Shown: positions 9,523 through 21,306, counted from the first letter of the stretch. The stretch: 64,000 nucleotides of DNA from Streptomyces sp. NBRC 110611 (GCF_001590865.1 NZ_BBUY01000015.1:63774-127773), one strand, 5' to 3'. A program made the numbers and translations. The notes: generated from the sequence alone by a model not told the origin.

Positions 9523-10524
9523 TCACACCAGGCGCTCATAGGCCGCCCCCTCCGCCGGCCGCGCTCCGCGCAGCAGGGCCGCGCCCAGCGGGGTGAGGGT
9601 GTGCAGTACGGCGTTGCCCTGACGCAGGGTGGTCAGCAGGCCGGCGTCGCGCAGTACGGTCGCGTGCTGGCTGGCCGAGGCCAGCGAGACATCGGCACGG
9701 CGGGCGAGTTCGCTGGTGGTGCACCCGACACCGATGCCCTGGAGTATGGCCGACCGGGTCTGGCCGACGAGCCGGCCGAGGGAACGTTCCGGCGCGGTGT
9801 GCGGAGTGAGCCGCGGGGCCTGGTGCTCCACCGGGTAGACCAGGACGGGCGTCAGGTCGGGGTTGTGGAAGGTGACCGGGGTACGACGGCAGAAGTAGGA
9901 CGGCAGCAGCAACAGGCCCCGGCCGCCCAGGTACAGGTCACGGTCGACCGGGTAGTCGGCCTCCAGAACCGGCGGGCGCCAGCGCATCATCGACGGCAGC
10001 GAGGCGAGCAGCCGGTCGGCCCCGCCGTCGAGGAGGGCCCGGCCGCGGGCGGCACGGTCGGCCTCGATACGGCCCTGGACCCGCGACCAGTGCGGAGCGA
10101 CCGCCACCTCGTAGTAGCGCTGCAGAACGCCAGCGAGGCGCCCCAGCGAGCGGGTGTCGCCGTCGGCCATCGCCCGTATCCACGACGGCAGCGGGCGGGT
10201 GGCCGTGGAGAGCCGGGAGAGCTCCTCGTGCAGCCGGACGGCGGGCGTCTCGCGCAGCGCGCCGAGCGCATCGGCCATCCCCAGGAGCCCTTCGGCGGGC
10301 GTCAGGAAATCGGGAAAATAGCCGCGGGTGGGCACCAGCGGTGCCAGGAGACGCGCTTCGCCATTCAACTTTCCGCGCGTTTCCGATCGCCATTTGCCGA
10401 ACGTCGAATCATCGCGTCTGTCACGTAGTCGATGAAAACTTAAGACCGTCTCCCACAGTGCGTCCGGGCGCGCCGCAATGCGTACGCGGGCCAGATCGAG
10501 TCCACTGAAATGGACGCGTAACAC
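9523..10524 (-). CDS. ArsR-like winged-helix transcriptional regulator (DUF5937 type)
   Basis: The protein has 333 residues. The GTG at 10524 is chosen because GAGGTGGGGG precedes it and the protein then starts LRVHFSGLDLARVRIAA, the usual beginning of this Streptomyces family. The longer upstream frame is low-complexity. A large N-terminal domain of unknown ligand is followed by a C-terminal winged helix, VGCTTSELARRADVSLASAS, then QHATVLRDAGLLTTLRQG. This architecture, with the DNA-binding domain last, is typical of the family. The target is unknown; the gene converges on the TauD relic. Confidence 0.8.
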   Translation of the reverse strand: MLRVHFSGLDLARVRIAARPDALWETVLSFHRLRDRRDDSTFGKWRSETRGKLNGEARLLAPLVPTRGYFPDFLTPAEGLLGMADALGALRETPAVRLHEELSRLSTATRPLPSWIRAMADGDTRSLGRLAGVLQRYYEVAVAPHWSRVQGRIEADRAARGRALLDGGADRLLASLPSMMRWRPPVLEADYPVDRDLYLGGRGLLLLPSYFCRRTPVTFHNPDLTPVLVYPVEHQAPRLTPHTAPERSLGRLVGQTRSAILQGIGVGCTTSELARRADVSLASASQHATVLRDAGLLTTLRQGNAVLHTLTPLGAALLRGARPAEGAAYERLV

Positions 10525-10810
10525 CGAACCCCCACCTCTGGTTTCCTCAGTCGGCCCCCGGCACGCCTGAGTATGCACGCCAACACGTGCGGTCACCATG
10601 CCCTTTTGGCCAGACTTGAAAGTGCTCGCGCCACCCGGCGGCGGACAGGAATGCTTGTACTCAATTCGGCGACGACGCGAGCGGCCCGGATTGCTCGATC
10701 CCGTGGGGGGTGATGGGCAACGAACCGCCCGCTCGACAGTCCCGCCGAAGGCCGCCTTCCCGCGCCGACCGGGGTGGCGGCAGCTCCCGAGGGGGGAGTC
10801 CGGAGAAAGC
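10525..10810. other. Intergenic, no gene seen
   Basis: This stretch holds the upstream region of the ArsR-like gene. No convincing coding frame or operator was seen. Confidence 0.4.
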
Positions 10811-10842
10811 GAGGGCGGCACCTCCGCACAGGTGCCGCCCTC
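10811..10842 (-). terminator. Strong hairpin terminator of the secreted repeat protein gene
   Basis: A perfect 12-bp stem, GAGGGCGGCACC / GGTGCCGCCCTC, encloses an 8-base loop. It lies 90 bp past the stop of the minus-strand gene. It is nearly identical to the hairpin at 11796-11828. Confidence 0.75.
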
Positions 10843-10932
10843 GTAGGACCGTCCAGTACAGATGGCCGAATTGCATCGCCGGCCCGAGGGCCCGGCGCCG
10901 GCCACGGAGCCGGACGCCGGGGCCCGTCGGCG

Positions 10933-11598
10933 TTACTTCTCGGCGCTGTTGTCGACGCTGTTGCTGCAGTTCATCGACGAGCCGATCTGGGTGGTCTGCG
11001 AGCCCGGGTCGCCGGCGTTGTCGTCCGAATTGCCCGAGGTGCCGTTCGCGAACCCGACCTCGCCGTACGTGTCGATGTTCTTGTCGTTCGACTTGCACAC
11101 GGTGCTCAGGTGGTCGCGCTCCCCAGCGCCCATCTGCAGCCGGGCGGTCTCGCCGCCGGCCGCCTGCGGCCGGACCGCCGCGGCAGGAGCGGCCTGCTGA
11201 CGGCTGATGTCGTCACGGGTCACCTGCTGGCGGGTGGAGTCGCCGGCGCGCATCTGCTGCTGGTTGGAGTCACTGGCGCTCGGCTGCTGCTGGCGGTTGC
11301 TGTCGCTCGGGCTCAGCGCCTGCGGGCGATTGCTGTCGGCCGGGCCCAGCTGCTGCTGACGGGCGGAGTCGCTGCGGATCGGCTGCTCCTGACGGCTGGT
11401 GGCCTCAGGGCTCGACTGCTGACGGGCGGAGGCGTCACCGCTCGGCTGCTGCCGGTCGTAGACGCTGCTGCTGCTCGACTGCTGGCGGTCGGGGGCGTCC
11501 GGGCTCGACCCGCCACAGGCGTGGCCGATGCCGGTGCCGAGAAGGCTGACGCTGCCGAGGACGGCGGTCATGACAGCAGCCTTACGAAGCTTGTGCAT
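10933..11598 (-). CDS. Secreted Gln/Ser-rich repeat protein of unknown function
   Basis: The 221-residue protein starts at an ATG preceded by GGAGAAG. It has a Sec signal peptide (MHKLRKAAVMTAVLGSVSLL, with cleavage near IGHA-CGG). From about residue 37 to 135 there are some ten imperfect 10-11 residue repeats of the form RQQ-x4-D/E-x-S. The C-terminal 55 residues are non-repetitive and Asn/Gly/Ser-rich with two cysteines (VCKSN and MNCSN) that could form a disulfide. I do not recognise the family. It is most likely an extracellular or cell-wall protein, expressed from its own promoter. Confidence 0.75.
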   Translation of the reverse strand: MHKLRKAAVMTAVLGSVSLLGTGIGHACGGSSPDAPDRQQSSSSSVYDRQQPSGDASARQQSSPEATSRQEQPIRSDSARQQQLGPADSNRPQALSPSDSNRQQQPSASDSNQQQMRAGDSTRQQVTRDDISRQQAAPAAAVRPQAAGGETARLQMGAGERDHLSTVCKSNDKNIDTYGEVGFANGTSGNSDDNAGDPGSQTTQIGSSMNCSNSVDNSAEK

Positions 11599-11795
11599 TT
11601 CTTCTCCGGTGGATTGCGAGGATACGATCAGTTGCTGATCGACTTCATACGGTTACGAGAGGCTAATAGGAAATATCTCGTATCCACCCGGTGACGCGCC
11701 GTCGCGCACCAGCGCCGCCCCGCATGACCCACACCCCAGTGCCCCGACAGACCCATGGATCCCGCACCCCGCAAAGCCGAGGACGGCACAAAGCC
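11599..11795. other. Intergenic, promoter region of the secreted repeat protein
   Basis: The side nearest the secreted-protein gene is locally AT-richer (about 11620-11690, e.g. GGAAATATCTCGTATCC), as expected for a promoter. No clear hexamer pair could be assigned. Confidence 0.35.
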
Positions 11796-11828
11796 GAGGG
11801 CGGCACCTCCGCACAAGGTGCCGCCCTC
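11796..11828 (-). terminator. Strong hairpin terminator of ppdK
   Basis: A perfect 12-bp stem, GAGGGCGGCACC / GGTGCCGCCCTC, has a 9-base loop and lies about 90 bp beyond the ppdK stop. Stem and loop almost duplicate the hairpin at 10811-10842. Confidence 0.75.
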
Positions 11829-11919
11829 GTTGAGTACCGGAGCCGGCCTGCCAGGCCTATGAGGGTCGGAGTCCCTGGCGCCGGCTCCGGTGGTCTCGGA
11901 GTGCCGTCCGCAGCGTCGG

Positions 11920-14655
<2,736 letters not shown>

Positions 14656-15127
14656 GGCACTGACTCCTCGCCGACGGGCTGCCCTGACGGCGAGGAACAT
14701 ACCCAGATCGAAGGCGTATGGGTACGTCCACTTGGTCGACATATGCATGTAACGGGCCGTCCGCCAGCGGATCGAAAGTACTCGGCCGGTTGAGCGATCC
14801 TTCATTGCTTGAACGCATCATCTCGCTCCGCCGCTGAAGTGGGCGACACTTTCCACGCACCGCAATGGATGACTTGATAGGCCGAATCCATCTGGACTGG
14901 CACCCGGTGCCATCATTTGGAGAGTGGAGCCCGCCACTGGTCGCTCATCTGAGCGCTACCCCTATCAGGAGTGGCGAGAATCACGCGCTCATGTGTGCCT
15001 CCAGTGCATCATTTGGGCTCCCTCGAACTCGCTCAGCGTCGTCCGATCGCCTGCGTGATCAAGGACTGTGACCGCCGGCGCGTCAGGGGTGTCAGGTTCA
15101 GGCCATAGTTTCCGACCGGCGGCAGGG
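14656..15127. other. Long intergenic region upstream of ppdK
   Basis: There is no supportable gene in about 470 bp; the short frames lack coding bias and ribosome binding sites. It must contain the ppdK promoter. No assignable hexamers or conserved riboswitch were recognised. Confidence 0.4.
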
Positions 15128-15316
15128 CCGCTCCCCCGTCCGGATTCGTATACCGCGCTCCCGTCACCGCATTCCCGTCACCGGGCTCCGTCACCGCACC
15201 CCCGTCACCGCTCCCCCGTCCGGATTCGTATACCGCGCTCCCGTCACCGCATTCCCGTCACCGGGCTCCGTCACCGCACCCCCGTCACCGGGCTCCCGTC
15301 CGGACTCGTATACCGC
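15128..15316. repeat. 80-bp tandem repeat, about 2.4 copies
   Basis: Unit 1 spans 15128-15207 and unit 2 spans 15208-15287, with essentially the same sequence beginning CCGCTCCCCCGTCCGGATTC. A partial third unit spans 15288-15316 and ends in GTATACCGC. Each unit itself contains short CCCGTCACCG sub-repeats. The array overlaps the last codons of the minus-strand MarR gene. Confidence 0.9.
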
Positions 15317-15930
15317 GGCGGTCCGGCCGGCACATCGGGCTGCGGAAGGGCCGGGCCGTGGCGTTTCGCCCGGCGGCCGCTCCTCCTGGGCCGCGGTTCC
15401 TGCCCGTCCAGCAGTTCCAGGCGCCGTTCCTCGCCGTGGCTCTCGACCTGCGTCACGATCCGGTGCAGCCGATCCGCCAGCTCCACTGCCTCGTCGTCGC
15501 TCAACCCCTCGGTGACAAAGGCCTCTTCGGCATTGACCTCCGGGAGGAGCCGGGCCATCAGCCGCTCCCCCTCGGGGGTGGCCGAGAGCAGGGCGAGCCG
15601 GCCGTCGGTCGGGTGCCCCCGGCGCTCCAGCAGGCCGCGGCCCTGCAGCGTACGGGCGACGCCGGTGAGCGTGCCCTTGGAGATACCGGCTTCCTCGGCG
15701 ACCCGGCGGGTCTCCTGCTCGCCCCAGGCCCAGACCACCCACAGCACGACGAACGAGGTCCAGGTCAGATCGGCGCCGCGCAGCACCGAGTTCTCCAGGT
15801 GCTGCCGTACGGCGGCCGCGGCCCGGTAGAGGTTCGCCACCGCGGCCATCTGTTCATGACGGAGGGGCGTGTCGCCCAGTTTGGCCTGTACCGCCTTCTG
15901 CGTGTCCTCGAGGGAACGGTGTCCGCTCAC
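15271..15930 (-). CDS. MarR-family transcriptional regulator
   Basis: The protein has 219 residues. Two adjacent GTGs (15933 and 15930) follow GGGAGAG; 15930 is used. The winged helix has AEEAGISKGTLTGVARTLQG as recognition region and RRGHPTDGRLALLSATPEGE as the wing, typical of MarR. The C-terminus is an unusual, disordered Arg/Pro/Gly tail of about 45 residues (after LELLDGQEPRPRR). Its last codons are supplied by the 80-bp tandem repeat, so repeat expansion probably extended the protein. The target is unknown; it may autoregulate. Confidence 0.85.
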   Translation of the reverse strand: MSGHRSLEDTQKAVQAKLGDTPLRHEQMAAVANLYRAAAAVRQHLENSVLRGADLTWTSFVVLWVVWAWGEQETRRVAEEAGISKGTLTGVARTLQGRGLLERRGHPTDGRLALLSATPEGERLMARLLPEVNAEEAFVTEGLSDDEAVELADRLHRIVTQVESHGEERRLELLDGQEPRPRRSGRRAKRHGPALPQPDVPAGPPRYTSPDGSPVTGVR

Positions 15931-16178
15931 CACAGCTCTCCCTGGCCGGCGCCGATGGCCCATGTACCGCCGTTGGCCGTACATTCCGCCCATACGGCCT
16001 CAAACGGTAACGTGACCGGCGCCGGACGTCCCGTATGGCGACAGCGACACGCCCCACATCCGCCCACCAGGACGCCCATCGGTGCACAGACGCCCATGGG
16101 TGCACGGGTGAACGGTCTCAGCCCGCCCACCGGGGCACCTGCCGCTGTGCAGATACGCAGATACGCGGATGCTCAGCC
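15931..16178. other. Intergenic between dusB and marR, with a 17-bp direct repeat
   Basis: No gene is visible. Two direct copies of GACGCCCATSGGTGCAC at 16071-16087 and 16089-16105 (period 18) lie upstream of the MarR gene and could be operator half-sites. Confidence 0.45.
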
Positions 16179-17351
16179 TCAGCCGCCCGACGTGTCCAGC
16201 TCCGCGTCCGCGTCCACACCCGCGCAGTCGTACGGGTCGTCCAGCCAGCCGTCGGGGAGGACCACACGATTGCGCCCCGAGGTACGGCCGCGCGGCCCGT
16301 CGGCGCCGGCCGGCCACGGCTGATCGAGGTCGAGCTCCGACAGCAGGGCGTCGAGCTCGTCGAGGGAGGAGGTGACCGCCAGGCTGCGACGCATCTCGGA
16401 ACCGATCGAGAAGCCCTTGGTGTACCAGGCGACATGCTTACGGAAGTCGATCACGCCGCGCGACTCGTCACCGAGCCACTCGCCGAGCAGGGTGGCATGC
16501 CGCAGCATCACGGCCGCGACCTCCTTGAGCGTCGGCTCGGCGCCCGCCCGTCGCCCGCCAGCGCCCTCCAACGGAAGCGCTTCGCGCCCTGATTCTGTGC
16601 CCTCGAACGCGGCGACCAGGTCACCGAACAGCCACGGCCGGCCCAGGCAGCCGCGTCCCACGACCACTCCGTCGCACCCGGTCTCGCGCATCATCCGTTC
16701 GGCGTCGTCCGCCGACCAGATATCGCCGTTGCCGAGCACCGGGATCTCCGGTACGTGCTCCTTGAGGCGGGCGATGGCTTCCCAGTCGGCGGTACCGCCG
16801 TAGTGCTGGGACGCGGTGCGTCCGTGCAGGGCGATCGCGGTGACCCCCTCCTCGACCGCGATCCGCCCGGCGTCCAGGTAGGTGAGGTGGTCGTCGTCGA
16901 TGCCCTTGCGCATCTTCATGGTCACCGGGAGCCCGCCCGCGTTCGCCACCGCCTCCCGCAGGATGGAGCGCAGCAGCGGACGCTTGTACGGGAGCGCCGA
17001 GCCGCCGCCCTTGCGGGTCACCTTGGGGACCGGGCAGCCGAAGTTGAGGTCGATGTGGTCGGCGAGGTCCTCCTCCGCGATCATGCGGGTGGCCTTGCCC
17101 ACGGTGTCCGGGTCGACGCCGTACAGCTGGATCGAGCGGGGCTGCTCGGTCTCGTCGAAGTGGATCAGCTGCATGGTCTTGTCGTTGCGCTCGACCAGCG
17201 CCCGCGTGGTGATCATCTCGCTGACGAAGAGGCCCTTGCCGCCCGAGAACTCGCGGCACAGGGTCCGGAACGGGGCATTGGTGATCCCGGCCATCGGCGC
17301 GAGGACCACGGGTGGCTGCACCGTGTGCGGACCGATCTGCAGCAGGGTCAT
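16179..17351 (-). CDS. dusB: tRNA-dihydrouridine synthase B
   Basis: The 390-residue flavoenzyme reduces uridines in tRNA. The start at 17351 gives MTLLQIGPHTVQPPVVLAPM, with the family's opening PMAGITN motif. The catalytic Cys is in NFGCPVPKVTRKGGG, which also supplies the conserved RKGGG. FMN/tRNA-binding motifs LHGRTASQHYGG and GNGDIWS follow, and the C-terminal helical domain has FRKHVAWYTKGF. It sits between marR and a divergent MFS gene. Confidence 0.95.
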   Translation of the reverse strand: MTLLQIGPHTVQPPVVLAPMAGITNAPFRTLCREFSGGKGLFVSEMITTRALVERNDKTMQLIHFDETEQPRSIQLYGVDPDTVGKATRMIAEEDLADHIDLNFGCPVPKVTRKGGGSALPYKRPLLRSILREAVANAGGLPVTMKMRKGIDDDHLTYLDAGRIAVEEGVTAIALHGRTASQHYGGTADWEAIARLKEHVPEIPVLGNGDIWSADDAERMMRETGCDGVVVGRGCLGRPWLFGDLVAAFEGTESGREALPLEGAGGRRAGAEPTLKEVAAVMLRHATLLGEWLGDESRGVIDFRKHVAWYTKGFSIGSEMRRSLAVTSSLDELDALLSELDLDQPWPAGADGPRGRTSGRNRVVLPDGWLDDPYDCAGVDADAELDTSGG

Positions 17352-17546
17352 GGCAGGGGTACCTTCGGCTTTCTTCGACGTCGGCTTCGCGGACCGTACG
17401 GGGCACCGGCCGCTGCGAGCTCCTTGCGACCTCCTATTGTCCCGCACCGCGCGAGTGGCCTCGGCGAGCCCGGACGGACCGGACCGTCCGGCCCTCGACC
17501 GGGCTTTCGCAGAGCCGGGCGCCCGGAACCGCCGTAGCGTTCAACC

Positions 17547-18998
17547 ATGTCCGGCATCAGCGGCCCACGTCGGCTCCTCGTACTGGCGATCTGCTGTATG
17601 AGCCTGCTGATCGTCAGCCTCGACAGCACGGTCCTCAACGTCGCCCTGCCGTCCATGCAGCGCGAGCTGGGTGCCTCGGTCTCTGGTATGCAGTGGACGA
17701 TCGACGCGTACACGCTGGTGCTGGCATCGCTGCTGATGCTGGCCGGTTCGACCGCGGACCGGCTGGGCCGGCGGCGGATCTTCCTGGTCGGACTGGCGGT
17801 CTTCTCGGCCGGCTCGCTGCTGTGCAGCCTGGCGCCCAGCCTGTCGTGGCTGGTGGCCTTCCGGATGGTGCAGGCGATCGGCGGCTCGATGCTCAACCCC
17901 GTCGCGCTGTCGATCGTCACCAACACCTTCACCGCCCCCGGGGAGCGGGCCCGTGCCATCGGCGTGTGGGGCGGGGTCGCCGGCGTCAGCATGGCGGCCG
18001 GGCCGGTGATCGGCGGGCTGCTGGTGCAGAGCGTCGGCTGGCGCTCCATCTTCTGGGTCAACGTCCCCATCGGTGCGCTCGCGATCTTCCTCACCCTGCG
18101 GTACGTCCCAGAGTCGCGCGCGCCCAGGCCCCGCCGGCTCGACCCGGTCGGCCAGCTGCTGGTGATCACACTGCTCGGCTCACTGACGTACGCGATCATC
18201 GAGGCGCCGGGCGCCGGCTGGACGTCCGCGGAGATCCTGTCCTTCGTCCTGATGGCGCTGGTATCGCTGGCAGCCCTGCTCGCCTATGAGCGGCGCCGCG
18301 TGGAACCCCTGATCGACCTGCGGTTCTTCCACAGCGCACCGTTCAGCGGGGCCACGGTCGTGGCGGTCTGCGCGTTCGCCGCGCTCGGCGGCTTCCTGTT
18401 CCTCAACACGCTCTATCTGCAGAACATCCGCGGGCTGTCCGCGCTGGGCGCCGGGCTCCACATGCTGCCGATGGCCGGGATGACGGTGTTCTTCGCGCCG
18501 CTGTCGGGGCGGCTGGTCGGCAGCCGCGGCCCCCGGCTCCCGCTGCTGCTCGCCGGTACGGCGATGGCCGGGGCCGGGCTGCTCTTCGCGGTGTTCGACG
18601 CGCAGTCGACGGATGTCCTGCTGTTCACCGGCTATGTGCTCTTCGGCGTCGGATTCGGGCTGGTCAACGCCCCGATCACCAATACGGCGGTGTCCGGCAT
18701 GCCGCGCGCCCAGGCGGGGGTGGCGGCCGCCGTGGCCTCGACGAGCCGGCAGGTGGGGACGTCGCTGGGCGTCGCGGTGATCGGCGCCGTACTGGCGGGC
18801 GGAGCGCATGCCGCCGCCGGCGCGAGCCAGTTCGTGGCGGCCGGCCGCTCCGCGTGGTGGATCATCGCGGGCTGCGGCACGGCCGTACTGCTGCTGGGGG
18901 CGCTGACGACGGGGCCATGGGCGCGGCGGACCGCGCTGCGTACGGCGGATCTGTTGGACGAGGAGCCACGGGGCGGGCACGCCACGGCCAGGGCGTAG
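17547..18998 (+). CDS. MFS drug-efflux transporter (DHA2/EmrB-QacA type)
   Basis: The 483-residue integral membrane protein, probably with 14 spans, exports small molecules by proton antiport. DHA2 signatures are visible: LDSTVLNVALPSMQRELG in helix 1, DRLGRRR in loop 2-3, and a helix-5 antiporter-like segment, GVAGVSMAAGPVIGGLL. It converges on the C-terminal half of the split XRE regulator, whose native partner could be this gene or the one at 30077. Confidence 0.92.
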   Translation: MSGISGPRRLLVLAICCMSLLIVSLDSTVLNVALPSMQRELGASVSGMQWTIDAYTLVLASLLMLAGSTADRLGRRRIFLVGLAVFSAGSLLCSLAPSLSWLVAFRMVQAIGGSMLNPVALSIVTNTFTAPGERARAIGVWGGVAGVSMAAGPVIGGLLVQSVGWRSIFWVNVPIGALAIFLTLRYVPESRAPRPRRLDPVGQLLVITLLGSLTYAIIEAPGAGWTSAEILSFVLMALVSLAALLAYERRRVEPLIDLRFFHSAPFSGATVVAVCAFAALGGFLFLNTLYLQNIRGLSALGAGLHMLPMAGMTVFFAPLSGRLVGSRGPRLPLLLAGTAMAGAGLLFAVFDAQSTDVLLFTGYVLFGVGFGLVNAPITNTAVSGMPRAQAGVAAAVASTSRQVGTSLGVAVIGAVLAGGAHAAAGASQFVAAGRSAWWIIAGCGTAVLLLGALTTGPWARRTALRTADLLDEEPRGGHATARA

Positions 18999-19012
18999 GG
19001 GCCGGGCAGGCC

Positions 19013-19696
19013 CTACACCGTGGCGAGCGCCAGCTTCTCCAGCTCTTCGAGGCGCTCCCGGGTCGTCTCGTCGGCCGGCGTGTAGGTCAGCAGCTTGGGG
19101 CCGGGGTTGGGGCCCGTCCACAGGCTGCTCGAGGAGAGCTGCAGGATGCCCACATGCGGGTGCCTGATGACCTTGACGCCACTCGTCGGGCGGACGACCT
19201 CGTGCTCTGCCCAGATCTCGCGGAACTCGGCCGATGCCTCCGTGAGCCGCGCGACCAGCGCCTTCCAGGCCGGCTCGGCGACATGCTCGGCCATGGCCGC
19301 CCGGAACTTGGCGGCCATCAGCCGTTTCGAGACTTCCAGATCGACCGTTCGCGCCCGCCACTCGGCGTGGGTGAACGCCAGCCACATGCAGTTGCGGTCC
19401 TCCTCGGGCAGCGCGTCGAAGTCGCACATGAGCCGCCCGTAGGTGCTGTTGTAGGCGAGGACGTCGAACCGGCTGTTCTGGACGGCCGCGGGGAACGGCG
19501 CGAGCTGGTCCAGTACCTGCCGCAGCGCCTTCGGCACGACGCGCGTGCACTCGGTACCGGGCCGCGGGTCGACCGCCCCGGCCAGCGCGAACAGATGGCT
19601 GCGCTCGGCGCGGTCGAGCAGCAGCGCGCGGGCGATCGCGTCCAGGACCTGCGGCGAGACCTGGATGTCCCGGGCCTGTTCGAGGGAACTGTTCAC
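19013..19696 (-). pseudogene. C-terminal half of an XRE/MmyB-type regulator, severed by the mobile element
   Basis: The frame lacks the helix-turn-helix. Native coding runs from 19684 down (LEQARDIQVSPQVLDAIARA onward) to 19013; the codons above 19684, including the apparent Met, belong to the element. The ligand-binding MmyB-like domain is intact (SRFDVLAYNSTYGRL and DRNCMWLAFTH segments). The missing N-terminal half is at 29742-29975. Joining the two through one copy of CTCGAA gives WYTWLEQARDIQVSPQ in a single frame of about 299 codons, matching the intact paralogue at 57638-58561 (307 residues). Confidence 0.9.
19679..19684. other. attL core (TTCGAG)
   Basis: This is the left junction. 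On the left are host codons LEQARDIQ of the regulator (minus strand); on the right is element sequence beginning GGAACTGTTCACC. Pairing with 29742-29747 rebuilds attB as CTG-TTCGAG-CCAGG. Confidence 0.85.
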
Positions 19697-19697
19697 C

Positions 19698-19739
19698 GCC
19701 TAGGACATGACCCCGGTCACATGGCAGGTGCGTCCTAGG
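19698..19739. promoter_or_regulatory. Inverted repeat CCTAGGAC...GTCCTAGG upstream of the integrase
   Basis: Perfect 8-bp arms at 19699-19706 and 19732-19739 are separated by 25 bp, between attL and the integrase start. The 9-mer GCCTAGGAC recurs at 22637-22645 in another element promoter region. This suggests an operator for an element-encoded regulator or an accessory integrase arm site. Confidence 0.5.
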
Positions 19740-19758
19740 GCAGCTCCCCGGAGTGCGA

Positions 19759-21306
19759 ATGTCCGCGTCTTTGCTGGTCAAGCCCGATGTTGTCCGCCCC
19801 ATGCTGGTCACTGCGGCCGGTGCGGTGGTGTCGTCTCACTCACTCGGGGACGTAGTGAGCACCACTACGAAGACTCGCGTCCCTGTCCGTCCCGCGTTGG
19901 CGTTCTCGCTGCGCTTGTCCCGTTCCTCTGATGAGTCGTCCTCTCTGGACGTGCAGCTTCGCGCGTGCTGCCTCAAGGCTGAGTCCCTGGGTTTCAGCGC
20001 CGAGGAGATTGCCGATGCCGTAGCGAACGCCTACGTAGACGATGGCGTGTCCGGTGGCAGTGCGCTGGAGTCCCGCAAGGGCATGGTCCGGATCATGGCG
20101 GACCGTCCGGCGTGCGTGATCGCGTGGAAGCTGGACCGCTTCGCACGGTCGGTCTCCGAGTTCGACAAGCTGATGGCGTGGGCCGACTCCAACGACATTC
20201 GGCTGATCACCTCGGACGGGCTGTTGGACTCCGCCGACACGTCGGGCACGGGCCGTCTGGTCGCGCAGATCATCGCTGCCGTTGCTGCCTGGGAACTGGG
20301 CATGATCACCGAACGCAGCGAGGCGGCGCACGAGGAGCGGCGCACGCAAGGCCGCTGGATCTCGGGTAAGGCTCCGTGGCCGTACCGGATGGAGCGGCGG
20401 GACGGCAAGGCATACCTTGCGGAGGACCCCGAGGCGTTCGCACTGTGCCGCAAGCAGATAGGCAAGCTGCTCGCCGGGGGCAAGGGCGGTTCCCTCGCCG
20501 CGACGGCTGAGCCCCTTCCCATCGGCCGTCAGCAGTGGCGCAAGCTCCTTCGCGGTGTGGTGCTGCGGGGGTGGCGTGAGTACAAGGGTGAGCTTGTCAC
20601 CGAGGCGGACGGTGTGACCCCCGTGCAGTACGGACCCGAGGTCATCGACGCCGCGACCGCCAAGCGGCTCAAGGATCGACTCAAGGAGCTTGAGGCCGGG
20701 GAGCGGGCCGAACGCCGGGACGCCCCGCCGCTGGCCGGTCATGTCCGCTGCTCGCATGGGTGCGCCATGAACGGTGGTCTGTCGTCCCGCAAGCGCCTGC
20801 TCTACAAGTGCGAGAACGGGCACGGCTCGATCATGGCGGACCGCGTAGAACCTTTGGTGCGCGGGGAGTTCGCCGACCGCTTCGGGCATGAGCCGCTGTT
20901 CGTCGTGACCTACTCGGGAGGCGTGGACCACTCCGGGGAGCTTGCCGACTTGGCAGCGAAGCGGGAACGGATCACGCGGGCTGTGGGCATGGTGGACGGC
21001 CCGGCGCTGGAGACGCTGACGGGGCAGCTTACGGACCTTGAGGCCACGTACGCCCGTCTGACGGCTGAGCATGACCCGGAGGTGACCGAGACATGGACGG
21101 CGACGGATCAGACAGTCATGGACGCGTTGGCGGAGTTGGACGAGGGCAGCGTCGAGGAGCGTGCGCTACTCGCCGGGAAGGGGCTCAAGGTCACGGTCTA
21201 CCCGACCAAGGAGGCCCCCGACAGTGGCCGTGTGGCCCTGACGTGGGACGTGCCCGGTAGTGTCCGGTCTGAGCAGCTTGTATCGACTCTGGAGACCGCA
21301 GCGTGA
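19759..21306 (+). CDS. int: Large serine integrase / site-specific recombinase
   Basis: About 515 residues from the ATG at 19759, which has GGAG seven bases upstream; a GTG at 19753 is also in frame. The resolvase-type catalytic domain carries the nucleophile region SLRLSRSSDESSSLDVQ and the Arg-bearing segments IAWKLDRFARSVSEFD and AAWELGMITERSEAAHEERR. A recombinase domain follows (GKAPWPYRMERRDGKAYLAE), then a zinc-ribbon-like HVRCSHGCAMNGG...YKCENGHGS region and a coiled-coil near the C-terminus. The approximately 50-residue N-terminal extension is odd for the family, so a later start is possible. It should integrate and excise the element at attL/attR. Confidence 0.92.
   Translation: MSASLLVKPDVVRPMLVTAAGAVVSSHSLGDVVSTTTKTRVPVRPALAFSLRLSRSSDESSSLDVQLRACCLKAESLGFSAEEIADAVANAYVDDGVSGGSALESRKGMVRIMADRPACVIAWKLDRFARSVSEFDKLMAWADSNDIRLITSDGLLDSADTSGTGRLVAQIIAAVAAWELGMITERSEAAHEERRTQGRWISGKAPWPYRMERRDGKAYLAEDPEAFALCRKQIGKLLAGGKGGSLAATAEPLPIGRQQWRKLLRGVVLRGWREYKGELVTEADGVTPVQYGPEVIDAATAKRLKDRLKELEAGERAERRDAPPLAGHVRCSHGCAMNGGLSSRKRLLYKCENGHGSIMADRVEPLVRGEFADRFGHEPLFVVTYSGGVDHSGELADLAAKRERITRAVGMVDGPALETLTGQLTDLEATYARLTAEHDPEVTETWTATDQTVMDALAELDEGSVEERALLAGKGLKVTVYPTKEAPDSGRVALTWDVPGSVRSEQLVSTLETAA

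Noticed and set aside
9193..10428. 411-codon plus-strand gene
   Set aside because: Its start holds the TauD relic, but the rest is antisense to the ArsR-like gene.
14865..15071. 68-residue ORF upstream of ppdK
   Set aside because: No ribosome binding site, no codon bias and no recognisable protein pattern.
15128..15316. CRISPR array
   Set aside because: The units are contiguous 80-bp tandem repeats without unique spacers, and no cas genes are near.
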